DNA of 64,000 nt from positions 620,001 through 684,000 of the forward strand of contig DAITBA010000001.1 of NCBI GenBank assembly GCA_036824005.1, in the 5' to 3' direction. The notes under the pieces are model-generated. The model did no database searches. It was not told the origin of the DNA and was given only the letters and a program-made list of their open reading frames with translations. The DNA is from DAITBA01 sp036824005 (GTDB lineage: Bacteria; Pseudomonadota; Gammaproteobacteria; Burkholderiales; Rhodocyclaceae). Shown here in pieces: positions 8,291-16,842 of the stretch. Every line of letters begins with the position of its first letter. The stretch's first letter is position 1. A program made the translations under genes and the position numbers.

Positions 8291-10066
8291 CTACATGGTC
8301 TCCGGCGCGCTGACGCCCAGCAGCCGCAGGCCGTTGTGCAACACCTGCCGCACGGCGGCCACCAGCGCCAGCCGTGCGCGGCGCTGTGTCTGATCGTCTA
8401 CCAGGATGCGCTCGGCATTGTAGTAACTGTGGAAATCCGCCGCGACATCCTTCAGATAGAAGGCGATCTGGTGCGGCGCGTAGTCCGCCGCGGCGCTCTC
8501 GATCACCTCCGGAAACTCACCCAGGCGCGCGCACAGGGCCAGTTCCCGTTCGCCTGTCAGCGGCGTCAGATCAGCCGCCGCCAGCTCGCCCTGCGCGCCG
8601 TCGAAGCGGACCTGCCATTGCCTGAGCACGCTGCACACGCGGGCGTGGGCGTACTGCAGGTAGTAAACCGGATTGTCCTGGCTCTGGGACTTGGCCAGAT
8701 CGAGGTCGAAATCGAGATGCTGGTCGGACTTGCGCAGCACGTAGAAGAAGCGCGCGGCGTCGTTGCCCACCTCGCGGCGCAACTCGCGCAGGGTGACGAA
8801 CTCGCCGGCACGGGTCGACATGGATGTTTTCTGCCCGTCGCGGTAAAGCACGGCGAATTGCACGAGGGCCACGTCGAGCTTGTCGGCATTCAGCCCCAAG
8901 GCCTGGATCGCACCCTTGACGCGTGGGATGTAGCCGTGATGGTCGGCGCCCCAGATGTCGACGATGCGCTCGAAGCCGCGCTCGTACTTGTTCAGATGAT
9001 AAGCGATGTCTGAGGCGAAATAGGTATACAGGCCGTTGTCGCGCTGGACGACGCGGTCCTTCTCGTCGCCGAAGGCGGTGGAGCGGAACCACCTGGCGCC
9101 GTCCTGAGTATAGACGTAACCGCGCTTTTCCAGGGTGGTCACGGCGCGCTGCACCAGACCGGTGTCGAACAGCGAGGCTTCGGAGAACCAAAGATCGAAA
9201 TGCACGCCGAATTCCGCCAGGTCGTCGCGGCAGTCGGCGAGCTGCTCGGTCAGCGCGTGGCGATGGATGTAGGCATAGTCCTCGCCGAGCAGGTCCTTGG
9301 CATTGGCGATGAGCGCGTCCAGGTGCGCCTCGCGCGCCTCCTGGGCGTCGGCGTCTTTGCGCTCCGGCGTTGGCAGCGGCGGCACGCCGGCGAGCACCGC
9401 GCGCGCCTCGTGCACGTAGCGCGGCCCGTGCGCGTCACCGATCTGCCGCGCCATGTCGCCCACATAGCCGCCCTGGTAGCCGTTGGGCGGGAAGGGCACG
9501 CTCTCGCCGTACAGCTCCAGGTAACGAAGCCAGGTGGACAGGGCGAGGATGTCCATCTGCCGGCCGGCATCGTTGATGTAGAACTCCCGCGTCACGGCGT
9601 AGCCGGCGAAATCGAGGATGTTGGCGAGGCTGGCACCGAAGGCGGCGCCGCGCCCGTGGCCCACGTGCAAGGGCCCGGTGGGATTGGCGGAAACGAATTC
9701 CACCTGAACCTTCTTCTTGCGGCCGACATCGCTGCGGCCGTACGTCTCCCCGGCGGCGAGCACGGCGCGCACCGTCCGCTGCTTGGCTGCGGGCGTAAGG
9801 AACAGGTTGATGAATCCGGCCCCGGCCACTTCGGCGCGCGCGATGACATCGGCGTGGGGCAGCTTGCGCACAAGCTGGGCGGCGATGTCCCGCGGATTTG
9901 CCTTGAGCGGCTTGGCGAGCTGCAACGCCAGATTGGTCGCGAGGTCGCCGTGATCCGCCTGCTTTGGCCGTTCGAGGGCGATCGCAACCTGTCGCTGATC
10001 CGGTGCCACGCTGGCGAGCGCGTCGCGCAGCAGGGCGATCACCTGGGGCTTGAGATGCACGGACAT
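8291..10066 (-). CDS. argS: Arginyl-tRNA synthetase
   Basis: A 591-residue class I aminoacyl-tRNA synthetase that charges tRNA-Arg. The HIGH-type signature is HVGHGRG, after FVSANPTGPL. The KMSK region is the variant TSMSTRAG usual for this enzyme. An N-terminal Arg-tRNA recognition domain and a C-terminal DALR anticodon-binding domain (ALVAAVRQVLHNGLRLLGV) are present. The start is the ATG at 10066, followed by MSVHLKPQ; the frame is open far upstream but that part runs across the divergent ubiB gene. It heads the operon argS-SPOR-dsbA-SDR. A TATAAT element lies 25 bases upstream. Confidence 0.97.
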   Translation of the reverse strand: MSVHLKPQVIALLRDALASVAPDQRQVAIALERPKQADHGDLATNLALQLAKPLKANPRDIAAQLVRKLPHADVIARAEVAGAGFINLFLTPAAKQRTVRAVLAAGETYGRSDVGRKKKVQVEFVSANPTGPLHVGHGRGAAFGASLANILDFAGYAVTREFYINDAGRQMDILALSTWLRYLELYGESVPFPPNGYQGGYVGDMARQIGDAHGPRYVHEARAVLAGVPPLPTPERKDADAQEAREAHLDALIANAKDLLGEDYAYIHRHALTEQLADCRDDLAEFGVHFDLWFSEASLFDTGLVQRAVTTLEKRGYVYTQDGARWFRSTAFGDEKDRVVQRDNGLYTYFASDIAYHLNKYERGFERIVDIWGADHHGYIPRVKGAIQALGLNADKLDVALVQFAVLYRDGQKTSMSTRAGEFVTLRELRREVGNDAARFFYVLRKSDQHLDFDLDLAKSQSQDNPVYYLQYAHARVCSVLRQWQVRFDGAQGELAAADLTPLTGERELALCARLGEFPEVIESAAADYAPHQIAFYLKDVAADFHSYYNAERILVDDQTQRRARLALVAAVRQVLHNGLRLLGVSAPETM

Positions 10067-10090
10067 GGTATCCCGATGGCGAAAGCCGGG

Positions 10091-10096
10091 ATTATA
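10091..10096 (-). promoter_or_regulatory. -10 element for argS
   Basis: The minus strand reads CGGTATAATCCCGG, a consensus sigma-70 -10 hexamer 25 bases before the argS ATG. No good -35 hexamer is visible at 16-18 bases. It is divergent to the ubiB promoter about 50 bases away. Confidence 0.5.
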
Positions 10097-10147
10097 CCGA
10101 ATGGCACCGCAGCCCGGACCCGCGAAGGCCAACGCCCAGGCCGAATC

Positions 10148-10156
10148 TGGTACATT
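10148..10156 (+). promoter_or_regulatory. Extended -10 element for ubiB
   Basis: TGGTACATT matches an extended -10 (TGn plus TACATT). It sits about 29 bases before the GTG at 10185. It makes the more upstream ATG at 10101 unlikely to be the true ubiB start. Confidence 0.4.
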
Positions 10157-10184
10157 CGGCGCTCTTTCTCCGGAATTTCGCCGT

Positions 10185-11711
10185 GTGCTGCGCCTACTGC
10201 GCCTGCTGAAAATCGTCACCGTCAGCATCCGCTTCGGGCTCGATGAAATGATCCTCGAGCACGGAGCGAGCAGCTTTTTCGTGCGCCTCGATCGGCTGCT
10301 GCTGTTCTGGCGCCGGCTTGCCGAGCCGCGGGCGGTGCGCCTGCGCAAGGCCCTGGAGGCACTCGGGCCCATCTTCGTCAAGTTTGGCCAGGTGCTGTCC
10401 ACCCGCCGCGACCTGCTGCCCACGGATCTCGCCGACGAACTGGCGAAGCTGCAGGACCGCGTGCCGCCTTTTCCGTCCGAGCAGGCGATAGCCGAGATCG
10501 AGCGCGTCTTCGGCAAGCCGGTTGGCGAGGTGTTCAAGTCCTTCGATGCCACGCCGGTGGCGAGCGCCTCGGTGGCCCAGGTGCACTTCGCCGTGCTGCC
10601 GGACGGCAAGGAAGTCGCCGTCAAGGTCTTGCGGCCGAACGTGCACAAGGTCATCGGCCGCGACTTGGCATTGCTGGAAACCTTTGCTGGGCTGGTGGAA
10701 AAGGTCTGGTCCGAGGGCCGGCGCCTGAAGCCGCGGGAAGTGGTGGCGGAGTTCGAGAAACACCTGTTCGAAGAACTGGACCTGATGCGCGAAGCGGCCA
10801 ACTGCTCGCAGCTGCGCCGCAATTTCCTCTACTCGCCCCTGCTTGCCGTGCCGGAGGTGTTCTGGGATTTCTGCAGCACCCAGGTCATGGTCATGGAGCG
10901 CATGAAGGGCACGCCGATCAGCCAGGTGGACAGCCTCGTTGCCCAAGGCATCGACCTCAAGGTGCTGTCACGGGCCGGGGTGGAGATCTTCTTCACCCAG
11001 GTCTTTCGCGACGGCTTTTTCCACGCCGACATGCACCCGGGCAACATATTCGTCTCGCCCACAGGCCAGTACATCGCCCTCGACTTTGGCATCATGGGCA
11101 CGCTCACCGACGCCGACAAGAACTATTTGGCGCAGAACTTCCTCGCCTTTTTCAACCGCGATTACAAGCGCGTCGCCCAAGCCCATATCGATGCCGGATG
11201 GGTGCCGAAGGCGACGCGGGTGGATGAATTCGAAGGCGCCATCCGCGCCGTGTGCGAGCCCATCTTCGACAAGCCACTGAAGGAGATCTCTTTCGGCAAA
11301 ACGCTGCTGCGGCTGTTCCAGACCGCGCGCCGCTTCGAGATGGAAGTGCAGCCGCAATTGGTGATGCTGCAGAAGACGTTGCTCAACATCGAGGGACTGG
11401 GCCGGCAGCTCGATCCCGACCTCGACCTGTGGACGACTGCGAAGCCCTTCCTGGAGCGGTGGATGAACGAACAGGTCGGCTGGCGCGGTTTCCTGCGCAA
11501 CCTGGAACTGGAGGCGCCCACTTGGGCGAGCAGCCTGCCTGAAATTCCGCGGCTCGTGCATCGCGCCATCCACGAGCGCATGTCCCAGCCCATCGCGGGC
11601 GACGTGTCGCAGCTCGTCGCCGAGCAGCGCCGCCAGAGCCGGCTGCTGATGTTGGCCGCCGCGTTGTTGGCGACGATCCTTGTCGTCGAAGTCGTCCGGC
11701 TGCTCTACTGA
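10185..11711 (+). CDS. ubiB: UbiB, ubiquinone biosynthesis atypical kinase/ATPase
   Basis: A 508-residue ABC1/ADCK-family protein needed for ubiquinone biosynthesis and quinone handling at the inner membrane. The family KxGQ motif is VKFGQVLSTRRDLLP, the Ala-rich loop is VASASVAQVH, and a kinase-like HADMHPGN/DFG-type core (LDFGIMG) follows. A membrane helix lies at the C-terminus (LLMLAAALLATILVVEVVRL). The start is taken as GTG at 10185, giving the usual MLRLLRLLKI opening. An in-frame ATG at 10101 would add 28 atypical residues and lies upstream of the likely promoter. It stands alone, divergent from argS. Confidence 0.94.
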   Translation: MLRLLRLLKIVTVSIRFGLDEMILEHGASSFFVRLDRLLLFWRRLAEPRAVRLRKALEALGPIFVKFGQVLSTRRDLLPTDLADELAKLQDRVPPFPSEQAIAEIERVFGKPVGEVFKSFDATPVASASVAQVHFAVLPDGKEVAVKVLRPNVHKVIGRDLALLETFAGLVEKVWSEGRRLKPREVVAEFEKHLFEELDLMREAANCSQLRRNFLYSPLLAVPEVFWDFCSTQVMVMERMKGTPISQVDSLVAQGIDLKVLSRAGVEIFFTQVFRDGFFHADMHPGNIFVSPTGQYIALDFGIMGTLTDADKNYLAQNFLAFFNRDYKRVAQAHIDAGWVPKATRVDEFEGAIRAVCEPIFDKPLKEISFGKTLLRLFQTARRFEMEVQPQLVMLQKTLLNIEGLGRQLDPDLDLWTTAKPFLERWMNEQVGWRGFLRNLELEAPTWASSLPEIPRLVHRAIHERMSQPIAGDVSQLVAEQRRQSRLLMLAAALLATILVVEVVRLLY

Positions 11712-11828
11712 CCGCAGCCGGGCACGGCCCTGGGCGGGGCGCCTGCGCCTGGGTGGGCGGCGACGTGTTAGGATGGCCCCCTGCCTCCAAACCTTTCTGT
11801 CCCCGCCGCAACGCCGAGCCGGAATGTC

Positions 11829-12374
11829 ATGACCAAGTCGAGCCGCCAGGAAAGTCTCGTCATTACCGCCTCGGGCGAGGACCGCGTCGGCCTGGTGGAC
11901 CAGTTCACCAGTCGCATCGTCGATGTCGGCTGCAACATTGAGGAAAGCCGCATGGCAGTGCTCGGCGGCCAGTTCGCGCTGATCATGCTGCTCACCGGCC
12001 GCTGGGATTCTCTGGCCAAGCTTGAAGGCCAGCTTGCCGAGATCGGCGAGCAACTCGGGCTCGCCATCATCCACAAGCGCACGCGCGAGCGCGAGGCCGG
12101 CAAACCGATGATTCCCTACCACGTCGAAGCGGTATCCGTGGACCATCCCGGCATCGTGCACGGGCTGTCCAGCTTCTTCGCCCATCGCGGCATCAACATC
12201 GAGCAACTGGACACCGACACCTATCCGGCGCCGCATTCGGGCACGCCCATGTTCTCCGTGCGCATGACCATCGGCATCCCCGCCGACAGCCACATTCCCA
12301 ACCTGCGCAACGATTTCTTCGACCACTGCGACGCCCTAAATCTCGACGCCACCTTTGAGCCGGCGCGCAGCTGA
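11829..12374 (+). CDS. gcvR: Double ACT-domain protein, GcvR-like
   Basis: A 181-residue protein made of two ACT domains (about residues 8-80 and 98-178). The first opens with LVITASGEDRVGLVDQFTSRI and the second with VEAVSVDHPGIVHGLSSFFA. This matches the glycine-cleavage-system repressor GcvR family, in which ACT domains bind an amino acid, usually glycine, and act through GcvA. No gcv genes are in the window, so the assignment rests on domain architecture alone. It is cytoplasmic. A TTAGGAT -10-like box lies about 50 bases upstream. Confidence 0.8.
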   Translation: MTKSSRQESLVITASGEDRVGLVDQFTSRIVDVGCNIEESRMAVLGGQFALIMLLTGRWDSLAKLEGQLAEIGEQLGLAIIHKRTREREAGKPMIPYHVEAVSVDHPGIVHGLSSFFAHRGINIEQLDTDTYPAPHSGTPMFSVRMTIGIPADSHIPNLRNDFFDHCDALNLDATFEPARS

Positions 12375-12452
12375 AGCCGGCCGCGCGCCGGGGGGCGGTG
12401 CGTGGGGTAGACTTTGCCCGACTTCATTTCCCAACGACGAAGGGAGGCGAGT

Positions 12453-13370
12453 ATGGCGTTAGGATTTTCGCCGGCCGTGGCCGAAGGCGCCGGTCGGTTC
12501 GTCCGTTTTCTCGGCCGCGGTGTGTTGTTTCTGCTGGCTGTCATAGTCGGCCTCGCGTTGCTGTCGGGTACCATCGGTACCATCGACACCGGCAATGTCG
12601 GCGTGCGCACGACGCTGGGCGTCATCAACCCGGAGGAGATCGGGCCTGGTCTCTACCTGGCGGTGCCGGTCGTCTCGCGCGTGCAGGAGTTTTCCGCCAA
12701 GGAGATCGCCATCGATCTCAACGACCTGACGCCCAAGGCCCGCGACAACCTGAGCCTGCGCGACATGGACATTACCGTCTATTACCGTGCTGCGCCCGAC
12801 AGCATCGCCGAGCTGCAGACCAAGTACGCCGGCCAGTCCGTCGCAGCGCAGCCCGGCGGCTACTGGCTGCCAGCCTATGAACTGGTGTTCCGCGTCGCGC
12901 GCAACGTTGCCTACGAAGAGGTGGCGAAGATCGACTCCCTGCTCATGCACACAAAGCGCGACGAGCTGGCCAGCGCCATCCAGGCAAACATGCAGGCGGA
13001 GCTGGCGCACAATGACAAAGGCGTGTTCAACATCTCCCGCGTGGTAATCCGGGCGGTCGCGACTGATCCTTCCATCGAGAAAAGCATCCAGGAAGCGGTG
13101 GCGAACCAGAAGAAGCTGGAAGCCATGTCGGTGCAGACGGAGATTGCCAAGAAAGAAGCGCAGGTGCGCATTACCGAGGCGCAGGGCATTGCCGAGGCCA
13201 ATCGCATCATCAGTGGCAGCCTGACGCGCGAGTACCTGCAGCACGAATCCAACCAGGCGTTGCTGGAATTCGCCAAGCGTGGCAATACCAACACCGTTGT
13301 CGTGCCCGCCAACATGGGCGGCATCGCGCCGCTGGTGAATATTCCCGCGGCGCCACGGGCGGCGCAATAG
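12453..13370 (+). CDS. SPFH/prohibitin-family membrane protein
   Basis: A 305-residue SPFH (stomatin/prohibitin/flotillin) protein. One N-terminal membrane helix (about residues 24-43; GVLFLLAVIVGLALLSGTIG) anchors a prohibitin-type SPFH domain that starts TIDTGNVGVRTTLGVINPEEI. A long helical coiled-coil region rich in EAQG/AEA-type residues follows (about 205-270). Such proteins assemble large membrane rings and often modulate FtsH protease. The ATG follows AGGGAGG by five bases; a longer in-frame start lacks such a site. The HtrA-like protease gene starts 17 bases later, so the two are probably co-transcribed and both bear on membrane protein quality control. Confidence 0.88.
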   Translation: MALGFSPAVAEGAGRFVRFLGRGVLFLLAVIVGLALLSGTIGTIDTGNVGVRTTLGVINPEEIGPGLYLAVPVVSRVQEFSAKEIAIDLNDLTPKARDNLSLRDMDITVYYRAAPDSIAELQTKYAGQSVAAQPGGYWLPAYELVFRVARNVAYEEVAKIDSLLMHTKRDELASAIQANMQAELAHNDKGVFNISRVVIRAVATDPSIEKSIQEAVANQKKLEAMSVQTEIAKKEAQVRITEAQGIAEANRIISGSLTREYLQHESNQALLEFAKRGNTNTVVVPANMGGIAPLVNIPAAPRAAQ

Positions 13371-13387
13371 CGCGGAAAGAGGATTCG

Positions 13388-14671
13388 ATGGAGCGGTGCG
13401 TTCCACGGCGTCGCGATGCGTCGCCCCTGCTATGCATCACCCGGTGCGCGGATGACGCCGAGGCACCGCAAGACCATGACGTCATGCGACGGTTCGCCCG
13501 TATTGCGATGGCGAATGCCATCATGGTTCCTTTGGCATTCTTGGGACGCCCGTTGTCCTTGTTGGTGCGAGCGTTTTGTGCCAGATCGTCCCTTGTGCTG
13601 TCGGTGGCGATTCTGGCTGCTGGATCATGGCTACCCGACGCCTTCGCTCGCCAGCAAGCCGCGCCACGCCTTGTCACCCCCCGCGCCGACCTTTCCCCCG
13701 AGGAGCGCGCCACCATCGATGTCTTCAAGCGCTCCAGCGCCTCCGTGGTGTACATCACCACGCTGCAGCGGGTCGTCAGTCCGTGGACGCGCAACGTGCG
13801 CGAGGTGCCGCGCGGCACCGGCTCCGGCTTCATCTGGGACGAGCAGGGTCACGTCGTCACCAATGCCCACGTCATTGCCGACGCGCAAGGAGCGATGGTG
13901 CGGCTCGCCGACCAGCAGGCATACCCGGCGCAGTTGGTGGGCGTAAGCGCCGAGCATGACCTGGCCGTGTTGCGCATCAGCGTTTCGGGCAGAAAGCCTC
14001 CGCCGCTGCCGCTGGGCACGAGTCGCGATCTGCAGGTGGGGCAGAAGGTCATCGCCATCGGCAATCCCTTCGGGCTGGACTACACCCTGACCACCGGCGT
14101 CGTTTCGGCGCTCAAGCGGTCCATTCCCACCGAGGAAGGCGATCCCATCCACAACCTGATCCAGACCGACGCCGCCATCAATCCCGGCAACTCCGGCGGA
14201 CCTCTGCTCGACAGCGCCGGCCGCCTCATCGGCGTTAATACCGCCATCTACAGTCCATCCGGCGCCAGCGCCGGCATCGGCTTCGCCGTGCCGGTGGACA
14301 CGGTCAATCGCGTCGTGCCCGAGCTGATCGCCTTCGGAAGATACCAGCAGCCCAGTCTGGGCGTGGTAATCGAAGAGGGCGTCAGCCGCGCGGTCACCGC
14401 ACAGATTGGCGTCAAGGGCTTGCTGGTGCTGGACGTGGAGCGCGGCTCGCCCGCCGCCGCCGCAGGCCTGCGCGGCGCGCGCATGGGACCCGACGGTACG
14501 ATCGTGCCGGGAGATGTCATCGTCGCCGTCGACGGCATGTCGGTGGATAGCGCCGACGCGCTGGGACGGGTGCTCGAAGGCAAGCGGATCGGGGATCGGG
14601 TGACGGTGAGGCTGTGGCGGGAGGGGAAGGCGGTGGAGGTGCCGATGGTGTTGGCGGCGCGGCGGGGGTGA
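13388..14671 (+). CDS. HtrA/Deg-type trypsin-like protease with one PDZ domain
   Basis: A 427-residue S1C-family serine protease, probably anchored in the inner membrane and facing the periplasm. An N-terminal hydrophobic segment (about 67-82) precedes the protease domain (about 103-310). The triad is His161 (TNAHVI), Asp191 (EHDLAVL) and Ser269 (NPGNSGGPL). A single PDZ domain lies near 330-425. One PDZ points to DegS or HhoB-like rather than DegP architecture. The start is uncertain: ATG 13388 has AAAGAGG five bases upstream, but its first 32 residues are unusual. ATG 13484 is the alternative and keeps the anchor. It follows the SPFH gene by 17 bases. Confidence 0.92.
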   Translation: MERCVPRRRDASPLLCITRCADDAEAPQDHDVMRRFARIAMANAIMVPLAFLGRPLSLLVRAFCARSSLVLSVAILAAGSWLPDAFARQQAAPRLVTPRADLSPEERATIDVFKRSSASVVYITTLQRVVSPWTRNVREVPRGTGSGFIWDEQGHVVTNAHVIADAQGAMVRLADQQAYPAQLVGVSAEHDLAVLRISVSGRKPPPLPLGTSRDLQVGQKVIAIGNPFGLDYTLTTGVVSALKRSIPTEEGDPIHNLIQTDAAINPGNSGGPLLDSAGRLIGVNTAIYSPSGASAGIGFAVPVDTVNRVVPELIAFGRYQQPSLGVVIEEGVSRAVTAQIGVKGLLVLDVERGSPAAAAGLRGARMGPDGTIVPGDVIVAVDGMSVDSADALGRVLEGKRIGDRVTVRLWREGKAVEVPMVLAARRG

Positions 14672-15073
14672 TCTGGCGCTTCTCGTGGGTAAGAGGACAG
14701 ACGCTTCCCCGGCCTGTTGCCCATCAGCGTGAAATCGCCGTGTGGAGGTTGCTGCCCGGATGCTACATTCAGGGCCTGTGAATCATTCGCTCACCCGCCT
14801 GAAGGATAGGGACCGCGCAGTGGTTGCCGCCGTGGGCGGCAAGAAATGTGTTTGGCATGATTGGGATCGCTACAAGCGGCTTACTCAACGAGCTTCCACG
14901 GTTTTTCCCCCTCACACCCCGATTCCGGGGAGCGTGGGCGCACCTGTCCCTGCCGCAAGCAACTGCGCGCACCTCTTGCTCACACCGAAGAAGGCGGAAC
15001 CGGTCCCGCGGCCGATCATCGCGCTCTTGGCATGCTTCGGGGCGAGACCTTCGACGCGCAGCCGATGGCGTCG
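14672..15073 (+). other. Gene-free stretch (about 400 bases)
   Basis: No recognisable gene, RNA or repeat was found between the HtrA-like gene and vapC. Open frames exist in several phases but none has a Shine-Dalgarno, a plausible protein composition or a known motif. It may contain decayed sequence next to the VapBC module. Confidence 0.5.
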
Positions 15074-15505
15074 TCAGACCAGCGGATTCACCACCGGCAG
15101 CCGAGGAAACCGGCCGAAATCCCGATCGGCGGACCAGAGCGTACGCACGCCGTGCTGAAGACACAGCGCCGCGATGCGTGCATCATGCACCTGCGGGCCG
15201 GTCAGCCGCGCTGCGATGGTCAGGCTGCGCAGTTCCGACCAGTGGCGCTCCGACTCGGCGAGCAGCACGAGAGAGGGCGACTCCAGCCAGGCATCGATCT
15301 GGTCCAGCGCGAGATCGAGAGGCGTGGGCGGCGCATAGATGCGCGGATGGGTGACGATGGCGAAGAACTCATGCAGACAGGGCCAGGGAATCGCCCAGTG
15401 GGCGGGCTCGTTCGCCAACGACTCGATGCATTGCGCGGCGCCGACGTGGAACTGGGAATCCTCGCGATGGGCGTAGACGAGCAGATTGGTATCGACGGCG
15501 ATCAC
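15074..15505 (-). CDS. vapC: VapC-type PIN-domain toxin
   Basis: A 143-residue PIN-domain endoribonuclease, toxin of a type II toxin-antitoxin pair. The acidic site is complete: Asp5 (MIAVDTNLLVYA), Glu46 (LHEFFAIV), Asp108 (QVHDARIAAL) and Asp127/Asp129 (WSADRDFGRF). VapC toxins cleave tRNA or rRNA at specific sites. The start is GTG, and GTGA overlaps the antitoxin stop, so translation is coupled. It lies directly downstream of its antitoxin. The RNA target cannot be told from the sequence. Confidence 0.9.
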   Translation of the reverse strand: MIAVDTNLLVYAHREDSQFHVGAAQCIESLANEPAHWAIPWPCLHEFFAIVTHPRIYAPPTPLDLALDQIDAWLESPSLVLLAESERHWSELRSLTIAARLTGPQVHDARIAALCLQHGVRTLWSADRDFGRFPRLPVVNPLV

Positions 15506-15747
15506 CCGCCGTGCCCTTCATAGGCCAGCTCGCGTATCCGGTCCCAGCTCGTGCCCTGCACGGCCGGCTGCAGGCCCTCGCCCTTGAAGCTTGCCCGGCG
15601 CAGGCGGAAGCTTGGCTGATGCTTCTTCTCTGCGATCACCTTGCGCAGCCCGGTCTCGACCAAGGCGCGCAAAGTCGTGCCCTCGCGAGCCGCCAGGCGC
15701 CGTGCCTGCTGGAGGAGGGGATCGGGAATCTCAATGGTGGTTTTCAT
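15502..15747 (-). CDS. vapB: VapB-type antitoxin
   Basis: An 81-residue antitoxin. Its N-terminus MKTTIEIPDPLLQQARRLA is a ribbon-helix-helix type DNA-binding segment. The Trp/Arg-rich C-terminal tail (about 50-81) would fold over the VapC active site. The start is the ATG at 15747; an in-frame ATG at 15759 (MGPRMKTT) and one at 15777 are alternatives that would put the start in or upstream of the operator. The stop overlaps the VapC GTG by four bases. The protein is expected to repress its own operon with VapC through the repeat sites just upstream. Confidence 0.87.
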   Translation of the reverse strand: MKTTIEIPDPLLQQARRLAAREGTTLRALVETGLRKVIAEKKHQPSFRLRRASFKGEGLQPAVQGTSWDRIRELAYEGHGG

Positions 15748-15750
15748 ACG

Positions 15751-15781
15751 GGGACCCATATTAGCCGAGATGGGCACCCAT
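15751..15781. promoter_or_regulatory. Probable VapBC operator (paired repeats)
   Basis: Two similar blocks, GGGACCCATAT at 15751 and GGGCACCCATAT at 15772, are spaced 21 bases apart, two helical turns. The second lies in the near-palindrome ATGGGCACCCAT. They lie between the -10 element and the vapB start. This is a typical layout for autorepression by a ribbon-helix-helix antitoxin; the function is inferred. Confidence 0.6.
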
Positions 15782-15811
15782 ATAATAGGGCTACGACGAA
15801 ATTCCGGTCAA
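15782..15811 (-). promoter_or_regulatory. Sigma-70 promoter of vapBC
   Basis: The minus strand reads TTGACC, an 18-base spacer, then TATTAT. This predicts a start site near 15775, inside the repeat pair, and a leader of about 28 bases to the vapB ATG. Confidence 0.7.
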
Positions 15812-15892
15812 GCACGGCCGGGCGCGCCCACGAAGATGGGACCTCTTGCCGTCTTCGCGACCGAGTCTGCCCGCGCGGTATGATCCCCGCCC

Positions 15893-16639
15893 ATGGGATC
15901 GTCCCGCGCACTCATGGCTCTGCTCGTGCTGGCGCTCGCGGCCTGCGCGCCCTTGCCGCAGCGCGCGGGCATTCCGACGCTGTGGCAACCGTCGCCGAAC
16001 GTCGACGAACGGCGGCCGAATTTCGTCATCATCCACCACACGGGCAGCGATGCGGCGGAGCGGGCGCTGCGCACGCTTACCAGCGCGCAGAGCCGGGTCA
16101 GCGCCCACTACCTCATCGGCCGCGACGGCACGATCTACCAGCTCGCCGACGAGCGGGCGCGGGCGTGGCATGCGGGCGAATCGTACTGGGGCGGCAATGC
16201 CGATCTCAACTCGTCGTCGCTGGGCATCGAGCTGGACAACAACGGCGAGGAGCCCTACACAGAGGCGCAGATCGGCGCCCTGCTCGAGCTGCTGGGCGAC
16301 ATCAAACGGCGTTACGGCATTCCCGCGGCGAATTTTCTCGGTCACGGTGATGTCGCGCCGCGGCGCAAGACCGATCCGAACCATCACTTTCCGTGGCGCC
16401 GGCTGGCCGTGCGGGGTTTCGGCCTCTGGTGCGATGCGAGCGGCATCGAAACGCCGGCGGCGCTCGATCCCGTGCTGGCACTGCAGGCGTTCGGCTATGA
16501 CACGTCGAACGCGCCGGCAGCGATGGCGGCATTCAGGCGGCATTTTTCCGAAAGTATCATGGATGCGGGACCGGCAACCGACTTGACGAATCAGGAGCGG
16601 GTGCTGCTGCACTGCCTGATCGAGCGCAAGCGGCAGTAA
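15893..16639 (+). CDS. AmiD-like N-acetylmuramoyl-L-alanine amidase lipoprotein
   Basis: A 248-residue peptidoglycan amidase of the Amidase_2 (AmpD/AmiD) family. A lipoprotein signal ends in LALAAC with Cys18, so it is expected at the outer membrane facing the periplasm. Zinc-ligand motifs are NFVIIHHTG, LGHGDVAP and the Asp in RKTDPNHHFPW. It cuts the bond between MurNAc and L-alanine. The C-terminal part (about 175-248) resembles the peptidoglycan-binding helical tail of AmiD. It stands alone, about 80 bases after the divergent vapBC promoter. Confidence 0.9.
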   Translation: MGSSRALMALLVLALAACAPLPQRAGIPTLWQPSPNVDERRPNFVIIHHTGSDAAERALRTLTSAQSRVSAHYLIGRDGTIYQLADERARAWHAGESYWGGNADLNSSSLGIELDNNGEEPYTEAQIGALLELLGDIKRRYGIPAANFLGHGDVAPRRKTDPNHHFPWRRLAVRGFGLWCDASGIETPAALDPVLALQAFGYDTSNAPAAMAAFRRHFSESIMDAGPATDLTNQERVLLHCLIERKRQ

Positions 16640-16672
16640 CGCGACGGGGATACAATGGGACGAAAGATCGAT

Positions 16673-16814
16673 CTCACCGCGGAGGACACAGAGGACACGG
16701 CGGACGCAGAGGAAAACCAGGAGTTGCGAAGAGCCGCTCGGTCACATCGTGCGAACGGTGAAGAAACGCTCCTTGCCGTTTCGCCTCCGCGTCCTCTGTG
16801 TCGTCCGCGGTGAG
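16673..16814. repeat. Dispersed inverted-repeat element, copy 1
   Basis: Outer arms CTCACCGCGGAGGACACAGA on the left and the complement of CTCACCGCGGACGACACAGA on the right. Arms match over about 30 bases with few differences, enclosing about 75 unrelated bases. It fills the gap between the amidase gene and the small secreted protein. Related copies lie at 25766, 30296 and 32802. There is no coding capacity. Confidence 0.8.
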
Positions 16815-16842
16815 CTATCGCGATGCTTTGCGGAGCACAACG

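Noticed and set aside
10968..12326. A long minus-strand open frame across the ubiB and gcvR-like genes
   Set aside because: It spans two well-supported plus-strand genes and carries no recognisable motif.
16673..16814. CRISPR array suggested by repeated CAGAGGACACAG blocks
   Set aside because: The blocks are inverted arms in single pairs with no regularly spaced direct repeats or cas genes.
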